Assembly: GCF_001039355.2 (NCBI RefSeq)
Contig: NW_019775767.1
Location: forward strand, 162,922 to 207,768
Source: Lingula anatina
Lineage: Eukaryota; Brachiopoda; Lingulata; Lingulida; Lingulidae
Reading direction: 5' to 3'
DNA length: 44,847 nucleotides
Below the pieces are notes generated by a model. It was not told where the DNA came from, made no database searches, and saw only the letters and a program-made list of their open reading frames with translations. Shown here piece after piece: positions 10,501 through 19,774 of this stretch. How positions within the stretch are numbered: the stretch's first letter is position 1; every line of letters starts with the position of its first letter. The translations under genes and the position numbers were made by a program.

Positions 10501-13424
10501 TCTCATGAGGGCAGCATCAGTTCTGTAGCATTTAGTCCAGATGGTAAGCGAATTGATAGTTTAAAAGGTTTTCATTTATGATATTCCCATATATTTAGTC
10601 CAGCTAAGTCCTGGTAAGAAAATTGGTGGATCAGATAGTTTTGCTTACTTTGTTAAATTTGCACATGCTTTCAGTTGTCATAAGACAGTAAAATATCCAT
10701 CAGAATGAATTTTTTTTCTAAAAAAAGGCAGGCCTGTGGCCAGTATTTCAAGTACCCTCTACCAAGGCCGCAGTTTATATTATGTGGACATTTTCTCTGA
10801 CATGAGTACAGAGAAAAACCATCAATTTAACCAGAGACATTTCCATGAAGTGAAAAATCAATCTGTGGCCAAGGTAGAGGGTATATTTCAAGAGATGCAG
10901 TCTTTTTGTGAAATAGTTGATAATGCCACGAGACCAAAGATCAAGATTTCCTTCAGATCAGATGTTTTTCCCGGCCAAATGTGTGGTTGTTATTTTAATA
11001 ATTGATAAAACTTTATTTTTCAAGTGTATTGTTGGGATTTGACTGATACCTGTATGTCTTAAAAGTGTATTTTCAAAACTCCTAAATAATAATAATAATA
11101 ATAATAATTCATTCAGCTTTGAATGTTACAATTTAACATTGTTTGCTGTCTAGACTACTACAGAAACTACCATATTATGCTTACATAAAAGAGAGTGCTA
11201 CTTCATTGTGCTCTTAACTGTATATAATGTGATATTGCTTTCAGTGACTTATGGTCTCGAGGGTTAAGGAGGATGGATAGTTTCAGATCACTGCCTGCTA
11301 ATTCATAATTTTGTCTCACTGTATTTGGGAGGGAACTGAGCATATTTTGTCGCTCTCTTTGGTATTTACTACAAATGAGGAAGAAATGTTTTTCGTCCTC
11401 TATTTCCGTTTTACAGCTTGTGCACAATTTGTCTTCCAGGGGGATTTTCATGTGCCTGCCTTTCTCTATCGCCAGCTCATGGTCACTAATTCTCATTTTA
11501 GCAATGTATTTTTTGTCTGAGCTTGTGGCTTTTATTTTTAAGTAATTTTCGAGATCGTATGAGTTTTTTACTTTTCGATAAGTACGCAGTTTATTGTTGT
11601 CCTCCTTGCTCAAGTCTTCCCAGAAGAGTCCTTCAATTTTTAGATTAATTTGTTTTTCTATGTCTGGTGTTTCATCCCAATTTTGAATTCCCCAATTTTG
11701 TCTAAATGACGCCACTGTTTTAGTCCAATTATCTATTTTCAAATTTTTTTCTTCGTTAAATGTTTGTTTCAGTATTCTTGTATTCGGGAGATTTTTAAGT
11801 CTGATGTAATATTTTTGCATGGATTTAATTATATCTGTAAGGATTGGGTATCTACCCAATTCTGCTCTGCAGGCATTATTACTGGCAGTTTTTCTCACTC
11901 CTAAAACCCATTTGCACATTTTTAATTGAATTTGCTCGAACGGCATGTTATTGATTTTATTTAGGCTCAGTGATTTTTGTTTAAGAATTTCTTGTCCATA
12001 TACCTCGCTACCGTATAGCAAAATTGGTTTTACGGTTCTATCAAATAATAATGATAATGAATTTATTTATTTATTTATATATTTATCTATTTATTTCTGT
12101 ATCTGGTACTTCAGGCTGCATGCTGGTATCTGGTGGCTATGATATTAACATTGGATGTGGGGCACAGATATGGAATTCATTATTTATTTATTTATTTATT
12201 CTGACCTCCATGCTGGTTTCTAGTGGCTATAATAACAACATGGTGGTGTGGGATGGAGATAATTATTTTATTTATTTATTTGTTTTTATGTATTTATTCT
12301 AGGCTCCATGTTGGTATCTGGTGGCTATGATATGAATATGGTGGTGTGGGATGCAGATAACTGTGCTCAGAAACTAAAACTTCAGGTGATTTTGTCTCCA
12401 TCTTTTATTTTCTGTTGAATTAAAGGATTAACTTTTGTCTGGTTTTGTTGTTATTAGTATGTGTACATATTGTTGAGATTTAACAGATATCTTAAAAAGT
12501 ATTTTCAGAACCTTCTTTACTGACAGCAAAATATATAATGATTAAGTTATTTATATTTGCTTATTTCCATTTATTTAATAATCAATTTTATCTTAAGCCA
12601 TTTATTTCTTTGTTTAAGCTTTATTTTAATTTAACATTCTATTTAATTTTGTTTTATTTTATTTTTTAGGGCCATGAAAGTTGGATAGAAGATTTGTGCT
12701 GGAGTCAGGATCAGAACTGGATCATGTCCTGTTCAAAGGTACACATCTTTGCCTTAGACGTTTGAACCATTAATTCTCAATTAAATCTTTCACATTATGC
12801 CAAAAAGTGTTTAAAAATAAAATAAAAATGAAATGTTTAGAAATGAAGTTCACAACAGTAAGTTAGAATTACATTAAAAATATAAAAATGTAAAAGCAAG
12901 TTATTCTGACTGACAAACAAATCATCTTGTAACCACTGAAATTGGGATGACAATCACTTTACCCAGGACCACACAGTGAGATTATGGAATGTAGAAGACT
13001 CAGATGAGCTGCCTGTAGTGATGGAAAACAAGAGAACCATTGGAGTCAAAATAATCACGGTATGACACAAAAATGATGTTGATTATGCTAGGATGTTTTC
13101 AAGTTTAACCTAATGATGTGATAGTGAAAATAAATTCAGTCTCTGTCAAATTGAAATTTTCATAAATGATAGCTACATTTTTTTTCAAAATAAATGATTT
13201 TTCAACAAATAACAAATATTTTGCTTGCTAGACTTGTAACAAAAAATGATGCCATAATTTTTGTCTTCTAGTGCACGGAGTGCGGGAAGCCATTTTCTAT
13301 GATGCAGGCCGAAGACGCCAAGAGCAAAAAGTGTGTTTTCTGTCGAATGCAGAAGAGGGACTATTTTGTACCAACCACAGAAGACCAGGAGTTGTCCTCT
13401 GGTGATGAGGCTCCTGAAGGATGA
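7572..13424 (+). CDS. WDR88: WD repeat-containing protein 88 orthologue, 11 coding exons
   Basis: My splice model joins 7572-7604, 8066-8262, 8526-8589, 8935-9073, 9684-9810, 10131-10244, 10473-10543, 12303-12385, 12670-12738, 12967-13059 and 13272-13424. All introns are GT-AG and phases match, giving 1143 nt and 380 aa. The product has seven WD40 repeats, enough for one closed beta-propeller, with repeat ends such as DKMVKLW, DKKMHVWD, DKTIALWD and DHTVRLWN. A C-terminal zinc ribbon follows (CTEC, sixteen residues, CVFC), then an acidic tail. The order of repeats, the LWNVED-ELP stretch before the ribbon and the ribbon itself match what I recall of vertebrate WDR88, whose human form is longer at the N terminus. 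Function is poorly known; the propeller implies a protein-interaction scaffold. The 11-codon first exon is the least certain part: an upstream start or exon is possible. Intron 7 contains a LINE fragment and decayed exon-8 copies. Confidence 0.88.
10791..10817. repeat. Short inverted repeat in WDR88 intron 7
   Basis: TTTTCTCTG and CAGAGAAAA form a perfect 9-bp stem around a 9-nt loop. It sits inside a wider imperfect inverted repeat (about 10752-10771 against 10863-10882, ACCCTCTACC and GGTAGAGGGT arms), which looks like a small foldback element. Confidence 0.6.
11086..12048 (-). pseudogene. 5'-truncated LINE fragment (C-terminal end of an RT ORF) in WDR88 intron 7
   Basis: On the minus strand an open frame of 272 codons (12021 to 11203) encodes the post-RT region of a non-LTR retrotransposon; the same frame continues back to about 12048 (LFDRTVKPILLYG). 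It shares the motifs LLYG-EV, MPFEQ, K-CKW-LG-R, SNNACRAELGRYPI and a C-terminal CX2C-X8-H-X4-C knuckle with the LINE at 19730-22214. The polymerase motifs are missing, as expected from 5' truncation on insertion. An (AAT)n run at 11086-11109 is its 3' tail. It is antisense to WDR88 and should be removed with the intron. Confidence 0.9.
12061..12302 (+). repeat. Two decayed copies of WDR88 exon 8 embedded in (TTTA)n repeats
   Basis: Positions 12115-12170 and 12207-12261 are diverged copies of the start of exon 8 (12303-12385). All three share the pattern CTCCATGCTGGT, TCTGGTGGCTATGAT, GTGTGGGAT. The copies sit about 92-96 bp apart and are each preceded by TTTA/TATT microsatellite. The first keeps a CAG acceptor but loses the WD signature (GCGAQIW); the second lost its AG. 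Only the third copy keeps frame, acceptor and a donor, so it is the one placed in the gene model. Confidence 0.85.
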
Positions 13425-13518
13425 CCTAGTTTCAGTGAATGACCTGACCTTGAATTTTGGTTAATGTCAAGGTTGATTGATATGATACAATGTTCTGGTA
13501 CATGTATTGTCTGATATC

Positions 13519-13573
13519 TGTTTTCTGACCAATGCAGAAGAGAGACTATTTTTCTACCAATCACAGAAGACAG
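13519..13573 (+). repeat. Duplicated fragment of the WDR88 last exon in its 3' UTR
   Basis: This stretch repeats 13333-13387 (TGTTTTCTG, AATGCAGAAGAG, GACTATTTT, TACCAA, CACAGAAGAC) with several substitutions, about 186 bp downstream. It encodes a broken version of the post-ribbon segment and lies after the stop codon. Confidence 0.8.
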
Positions 13574-13797
13574 AAGGTATAAGTGTTTTTCAGCCCATTG
13601 ATCTGGTTGGAATACATTTCTTCACCCTTCATTTTTCTTTCACTGTCAAGTGCAAAGTCCCATTAAAGTGTTTTTTAATCAAAATTTCATCTTATTTTTG
13701 TAAATATGTGTGACCATGGTATTTAATAATACCAGTATTCATGTTTACTATCATCGTCCTAACAGCTGTTGGGATTTTACATTATATGTAATAGACT

Positions 13798-13971
13798 GGG
13801 TTCCCATACTTAGATCGATCTAACAAGATCGGTCCATCTCCATGGTGTTTCTATCAGCTTCAGTAGCCATGACAGACATGTAAGCCGCTTAAGTTGATTG
13901 CAATTTAGTGAGAATCCCCTAGAAGATGGCTCAATCCACAGTTAGTACGATAGGGTCTGGGAATGGTCCCA
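13798..13971. mobile_element. MITE related to the TTAGATCGATCTAA family
   Basis: The left end GGGTTCCCATACTTAGATCG and the right end (reverse complement GGGACCATTCCCAGACCC) are imperfect inverted repeats. Inner sequence (CTTAAG, then GATTGCAATTTAGTGAGAA) matches the better-preserved element at 34284-34508. The right end recurs alone at 18728-18757. No clear target duplication was found for this copy. Confidence 0.6.
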
Positions 13972-15329
13972 TAGAGGTAAAGATACAGTAAACTCTGAAA
14001 CTCCCAACAGAAACCCTACAGCTGTGACAATTTACAATTTTCCATAAACTCTATGTTGATAAGCATGCACAACCATACCATGTAAACAATGCTAAATACT
14101 GTGATACAAAATCAACCAAAGATGTTTGTCTTTTATAGACTCTCATTTCTTGCTTTTTTAATAAAATGTTTATGTTAAAGTTTTTGTTTATATTTATTTA
14201 ATCTGCTCCAGTCATTTACCCTCTCTACCTTTTATATATTTCTTATATTTTTTTGTGGAGTTTCATCTTTGTTGAGCTGATAACTGCCATGGGATATTCT
14301 GACGTAGGCCTTTATACTTAGACCTTCAGAGGTCATTACAAAATCCATACTTTAAAAAACCCAAACGACTAACGTAAAATGTCGGAACGGATTCATTAAA
14401 AATTGGAAAATATGGGAAAATGGTCTACCTCAGGAAAATCCGTCTATGGCACTTTTCTTGCCAAAATGAGGAGTTGTCATTCCATTAAATGTAATAAATA
14501 AAAAAAGCACTCCGAAAGCGCAGAGCTCCGCCAAGGCAGCAATTTATTATTATTGATTAGTAAAGCACTTATTTGAGAAGCCGACACGGAGCGTTCCTAG
14601 ATAGATTACTCTTTTTTACTTAGACTTTGTTTTATGCTAAGATTTAGTTTGGCTTCACCAATGACGTGGTGCTATAACGTGAAAGCTACTGAATTAATTC
14701 AAGTTACGTCCCTTTTTTTCTTATAAGCCAGCCCGGAACATTCCCATCCTAGTAGTAATATGATTTCAGGTGCTGTTATATTCATTTTGTTTTACACTGA
14801 GTTTACGTTTGACCTCACCCGTGAGGACGGTAAGAGCCAAAGCGGTTCACAAATTGGCGATTTTAGTTGTGAGTAGTCTTTGCCATTTCAAACGTCCACT
14901 GTGAAGTTGCCCCGGGTACTGTATGAATATATGTACAGTCTTGATAAGCAAGGCCAAAGGGAGGGGGCATGAAAACAAAATGTATGATTAGGTAAAGCAA
15001 TAGCAGGAATGTGACTTTTGAAAAAACTTTTCTTGCTGATAATCCCATCGAGCAAATAGCTTTTTAATGAAAGGGCTATATGACATGCATGATGCCATGC
15101 CGAGTAAGGTATCGACTTAATTCAATTTCGATCTGTTGCGTAGTTGCTATCAATGACCATCCACGCCTAAGTTTCATTTTAAAGACTTCAAAAAGATGAA
15201 ATAGAAAAGATGAAAAAAATATAATTAACGACGGTGACTTTATGATAATGAGGAGCAATAAGTTGTTGCCAAAGCGATCACTAATTCTAAACTATACCGG
15301 ATTTTTAAGCAAAAGGTAATTTGCTTGGA

Positions 15330-15500
15330 CACACGAGAGTTTGCATTCGTTTTCGGGGCCAGCTCGTTGTTGTGGTGATCTGACATGCGTCACCTGGCAT
15401 TTGAACACGTGACTTGGAATAACCATGGTTTGCTGGTGGCTTGGTATTCTTTGCAGCCAAACACGCTACCAACTGCTCCTTGACTGACCCACTCACCCTA
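15330..15500 (-). repeat. tRNA-like / SINE-like relic
   Basis: Read on the minus strand it has an A-box-like TTGGTAGCGTGTTTGG and, about 75 bp on, a B-box-like GTGTTCAAATGCC. The spacing is too long for a working tRNA and no cloverleaf closes, so a tRNA-derived SINE remnant is more likely. Confidence 0.35.
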
Positions 15501-15576
15501 CGAACGCACGAGTTTCCTCCTATAGTAATCGAACGCAATATTTAGAAATTATTTCGAGCAAAAAAAGCACATTGGA

Positions 15577-15650
15577 AATCTAAGGATTCGAACCCGCGTA
15601 TGAGTGTCGAGCTGTGTTCAAGTCGGCCGAGTTACCAAGGAGACACAGAA
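15577..15650 (-). repeat. tRNA-like / SINE-like relic with perfect B box
   Basis: On the minus strand CTTGGTAACTCGGCCGACTT resembles an A box and GGTTCGAATCC is a perfect B box. The spacing fits a tRNA, but the acceptor stem does not pair, so this is not called as a functional tRNA. Confidence 0.4.
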
Positions 15651-16852
15651 GCTTCGTTGGTGAGATGCATATCAAATTTCTCACAGAGAGGGCCAGTTGG
15701 ACTGCATTAATCTGCCATAACAATCAAAGTGAACCGTGCATATGTATTTCATCCCGCGCATATCATCAACTTTGTTAAAGTTCATCATGTACACGAGCAC
15801 TTATTTGAGAAGCCGACACGGAGCGTTCCTAGAGAGACTACTTTTTACTGTGACTATTAGTGTGATTTATTCAGAACCTTCTAAATCCGCCACTGACAGG
15901 TAGATGGAAAATGAAACATGGGGATCTGCACGATTTGAAATAAGCCAGACATCCAAAAATTAGAAATGATAAATATCTTTATCTAAGATCCCCAAGGAGC
16001 CATTTCCACAGCTATATATGTATTTTTAGTTGACCTTACTTAAAGAAATACCAAATTGCATCATTTCATATTTCCCGAAAATTAAAATTTGAACAGATAT
16101 TTCAGCTTTCGTGCTTTGTTATATATAGCCCTTGCCAAATGTCACTGGAATAATTATTCTTTGACATATATGGACTTCATTTGAGTCGCATAAGGAAATG
16201 GTAAAACTGATTTATATGCGCTATAGGAATCTACACTTCATTTATATCTAACTTGAATTTCCCTGCAAGTTTCACCATTAAAACTCAACCAACACTTAGG
16301 TCAATTATATCCCCAACAGATTTTTTTAAAGTTGTTAATGCACAGGAAGCAAAAAAAAACACTAAACCGTTACTGAACAGTATTTAATTATACATTATTG
16401 AAGATTAAGATGATTTTATAGTTATGAAGTAAATGGAAATTAATTATCATTATCAAGCGTCCCCTTGGGTTTTTTTCTCCATTGATTTCACTGTTATTTG
16501 AAAGATCCCCTGCATTTTATAAATATACAGCATTGGTCAAAAAGGTTGTCCCACCCCCATTTCCATATACTTTTAATTACAAATGATCACCTCACAGCTG
16601 TAAATTGTTAGAAATAGTGCTTTTTATTACAGAAACCGTGTCTAACATGATTAATGGTTTAAAAAATACAAAATAGAGGTAAAAATATACATATTTTATA
16701 CCATTTAGTCAAATTTATAAGAGGTACCCCCTCAAATCCACTGTTTCACTGTGACTTCTACAGATGTAAAGAAATGTCTATAAAATTGAAAAGACGCCAT
16801 CAAATGTCCCCAAATTCACAGACAATTAGCATTAGGCTGTGCTCGTTAAAGN

Positions 16853-17020
16853 ACATAGGGTTGTACAGAGGAGGAGCATTAATGCAGTAGATTAGCTGCA
16901 TGATAGAAGCATGTTTCAAATATGCTAATTAGCTCCCAATGCGAAGCAGATTTGAGGCATATTTGCAGTATGTTTGCAGTAGTCTACTGCGCTGGAGCAT
17001 CTACTGCGTTTTCGTGCGGG
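16853..17020 (-). mobile_element. Truncated copy of the CCCGCAC-ended MITE
   Basis: This is the reverse complement of about the first 165 bp of the complete element at 35425-35708, with only scattered substitutions. Its preserved end is GTGCGGG at 17020. The other end is cut exactly at the unresolved N (16852), so the truncation may be an assembly join rather than biology. An apparent short ORF on the minus strand here is an accident of the element. Confidence 0.85.
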
Positions 17021-17315
17021 TACGTACAGAGAAATGTGGCTTTTCCCGCCCGATGGTGATCTACAGATTTTGCCGAAGTGACTACACTTAATCTTGAGAC
17101 TTGGCGACCTGAGCCTTCTGCTCGTCAATTACAAACGTGGCCGCGCCCAGAACTACTGCTGGCCGTATATATACTGAGCAAATCATTTGCATAACAAAAC
17201 AAAGATGACTATTAACTCTACCGTAATCGCAACTTGTTGTCGTAAGCGACAACAATCTTTTTGTTTTAATATTGTTCTTTACAGTGGGTACCTCGGAGGT
17301 CGTCTAGTATTCTAA

Positions 17316-17996
17316 AGCCCCCGTAACACTTATTCGGAATCAGCAGGAATCAAACAGAACCAGCCGGAATGACTAAATTTAAAAAATCGTACTACATTCG
17401 GGAAGAAATTTGAAATTGACCTGTATTCCTGTAAGAATGCCGTTGTAATACTCAGAATGCGCTTGAATCCGCCTGGACAGATTCGTGCATATATCGGCTG
17501 TATTAGCACTCAAATGCAGCTGGAATGTAGTTGGAAGGTAAGGAAAGTCAATAATGCTGTCAGAATGCAGTCAGAATATTAAGAATACACTTCGAATGCC
17601 GTACGAGTGTAGCTCGATCGCTGGCTGAAATAAGATCGAGGTGCATTCAAGTTGCATTCTGGTTCATTCTAGCAGGATTTGAAGTGTCTTGCCATTCCGG
17701 TTCTCCCTCGAATGTGATCAGAATGTTTTTAATGCTGTCGGAATGCCGTGAGAATATTTAGAATGCAGTCATAGTGCAGTTAGAATACTATTCAAACGCC
17801 ATTCGATAGTTTTCAACTTGGAATGTACTTCGAAGGTTTTAACATGAGCAAAACATTCGGGCCAGCCACAAGAATGGAAAAAATATTCGGAATGCACTCG
17901 GAATTTTTAGAATGCTCTTGGAATATCCAGGAACGCACAAAGAATTGCCTTTCCGACGGCATTCTTGCTCATTCCGCCCCTAGTGTGACGGGGGTA
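17316..17996. mobile_element. 681-bp Harbinger-type MITE with GAATGC subterminal repeats, TSD TAA
   Basis: The ends AGCCCCCGTAACAC and (reverse complement of the right end) TACCCCCGTCACAC are inverted repeats, flanked by TAA at 17313-17315 and 17997-17999. Both ends and the adjoining 60-90 bp match the ends of the coding Harbinger element at 40580-43647, in opposite orientation. The interior is packed with GAATGC/GAATNC hexamers on both strands. No ORF. It is a likely internally deleted derivative mobilised by a Harbinger transposase. Confidence 0.9.
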
Positions 17997-18010
17997 TAAC
18001 CTGATAAAAC

Positions 18011-18181
18011 CAGGGTTCCGTATCTCGAAAGGTATGTTGCCTTCATTCTTGTTATAAATGGGACGTACGCAAGTGTCTCGATTCCATAACCGATTCTTTC
18101 GAGATAAGGGGCCATGGAATCGAGACGCTTGCGCAAGTGCGCAACATAGCGAATCTTTCGAGATAGGCCTACGGATCCCAG
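18011..18181. mobile_element. 171-bp foldback element
   Basis: The left arm CAGGGTTCCGTATCTCGAAA pairs with the right arm (reverse complement CTGGGATCCGTA, GGCCT, ATCTCGAAAG). Arms continue inward through ATGTTGC, ACGCAAG and TCTCGATTCCA. The result is a near-complete hairpin with four TCTCGA/TCGAGA blocks. It begins 12 bp after the TAA flank of the preceding MITE. No clear target duplication was found. Confidence 0.75.
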
Positions 18182-18851
18182 TTTTGTGTTCGCTAAGGGT
18201 CTTGAAAACGCAATTTTGGTGGTAATTTACCCTCGTTCTGAAATATTGTATTTTCTGGTTTTATCGCATATCTAATCTTCATATGGTAGACGGAGAAAAT
18301 TTACACACACTAAATACTAGGACGGTAATACGTGTTTTGGGTTAGAAAGAACATAAAACTCCTTTTTGTACACGGTTGGCTTTATTTACAGTTCATTCAA
18401 AATTGCTGATAAGCTGATAGTTGACAGCCGATAGCCGATAGCCGCTCACTAAAATAAAAATAAAAATACAATATAATATAATCAAAAGTATAATATAAAA
18501 CAATAATTCTCATAAATTAAAACAAAAACACTTACATAAATTGTGGAGTCTATATCTTATAAAGAGAGTCATGTCCTTCTCATGTTCTTCTCCAGCAAAG
18601 TCAGGGTGTGTGTGTGTGATCTCAGTAGGTGTGGTCTTTTGTATTTATGCATCACATGACTGAGTGACCACTTTTTAACATTTGCTTGACTGAACAGTTT
18701 TTGTCAATATTTTGTGGAATCCCAGAACAGTACGATAGGGTCTAGGAGTGGCCCCATAACCACCTATAAGAAGACCTGACGCTTGATATAGTCAATAAAT
18801 TATTTATGTATCCTTCATTCCAGTGTATCACCCACTTCCTTTGTCCCATTT
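18182..18851. other. Gene-free spacer before the YR retrotransposon
   Basis: AT-rich; a shared 30-bp motif with 13944-13973 lies at 18728-18757 (AGTACGATAGGGTCT and following), a MITE-end relic. No coding signal. Confidence 0.5.
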
Positions 18852-19173
18852 ATAAAGATTATGAAATAATCTCATTTACATGCAAGGATTTTGGAGTCGC
18901 TTCCTGAGCCACACAAGGTGGCTCATATGTGTTATAAACTGATGTATACACTCGACAGTCGCTCCTCCTACTACACCAGAATAGACCAATAACAACTTAT
19001 GTATGTTTGTCACGTGACACAACGCGTAATACGCGCGAGAACACAAGACACCAGCAGATTGCTTCTTTACATAGAAGAGAGAGCAGTGCGGACGAAGTTT
19101 GCGAAGAAAACGCTGAGTTGATTGATATATTAAGTATAGTCAAGAAAAGGTAAGGTGAACTTTCTATGACCAC
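18852..19173 (+). repeat. Split direct repeat A1 (left terminus)
   Basis: Near-identical to A2 (26931-27252), with about a dozen substitutions and no gaps. It contains CACGTGACACAACGCGTAAT and ACGCGCG, a small GC-rich island that may be the element's promoter. Ends in AAGGTAAGGTGAACTTTC, which includes a 5' splice-site-like GGTAAGG. Confidence 0.93.
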
Positions 19174-19727
19174 CTTTTACGATTTTCGTTTATTATATAC
19201 AGAACCATTTAATTCTGTTTCTAGCAGTATCGAAACTTATTAATTCGCTTTGTTTTGACCCGACTAAAATTCATCCGCCATGTTAACACTTCGGACAAAA
19301 AAATTATGCGTTAGTTTGCTTTCAATATAAATTGAGGATACACACGTCGAGTAACCGACCGACGTTAGTTATCCTAAGACCTAAAATGATTCTGGAAATA
19401 CGACTTAGACTATATATCATGACTGAATGCTGAATTAGTTTATCAGCGCATGAACACCAATTTATACTAGTACCTTACATATACATGTATGATAGCGAAA
19501 ATATATGATGGTGCCAGAAACATTCAAACACGAGTCAGCAGCAAAAATCTAGCGGAGATAACTAGTAATTTCTCCGATATATAAGGTAACTTGCTTTTCG
19601 CTTGCACTGCTACATTTAAGTCCAGTTAGCTACTCACTACAATAAAGTAAACATGGCTCGAACAGGTGGCCTCATGGCGGATGCTCGTCTTGTAATACGT
19701 AATCCACATCAACCACTGCTGGTCATT

Positions 19728-19729
<2 letters not shown>
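19174..19729 (+). other. 5' leader of the YR element, cut by the LINE
   Basis: No recognised protein. An ATG in good context at 19653 (ACATGG) opens a frame that runs into the LINE's (AAT)n tail. After the LINE, an unrelated-looking open stretch continues to a stop near 22346, so a small first ORF may have been split by the insertion. This is speculative. Confidence 0.3.

Positions 19730-19774
<45 letters not shown>

Larger units (their letters stand above)
13425..14165 (+). promoter_or_regulatory. WDR88 3' UTR and candidate poly(A) signal
   Basis: The first clear AATAAA after the stop is at 14160-14165, following a T-rich run. A MITE-like insertion (13798-13971) lies between. A weaker ATTAAA occurs near 13661. 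The actual transcript end cannot be decided from sequence alone. Confidence 0.4.
14565..15853. repeat. 1.2-kb segment bounded by a direct repeat
   Basis: GCACTTATTTGAGAAGCCGA and the next 17 bases are identical at 14565-14601 and 15797-15833. Similarity continues weakly to about 14623 and 15853 (ATTACT, TTTTACT). A third, diverged unit starts near 14727 (AAGCCAGCCCGGAACATTCC). This may be a nonautonomous element with terminal direct repeats, or a dispersed repeat hit twice. Confidence 0.5.
14166..16852. other. Gene-free repeat-rich region
   Basis: No coding region is supported. It contains a 37-bp perfect direct repeat (14565-14601 and 15797-15833), an intermediate diverged copy near 14727-14750, two tRNA-like relics between 15330 and 15660, and otherwise AT-rich sequence. 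A single N at 16852 looks like a closed assembly gap because homology to a MITE stops exactly there. Confidence 0.6.

Noticed and set aside
10736-11005. 89-codon ORF in WDR88 intron 7
   Set aside because: It coincides with a foldback repeat, has no splice signals fitting the gene phase and no recognisable domain.
15577-15650. Functional tRNA gene on the minus strand
   Set aside because: The B box is perfect but the acceptor stem does not pair; a SINE relic is more likely.
16925-17128. Minus-strand ORF resembling one at 35197-35520
   Set aside because: The similarity lies entirely in the shared MITE sequence; there is no conserved gene.
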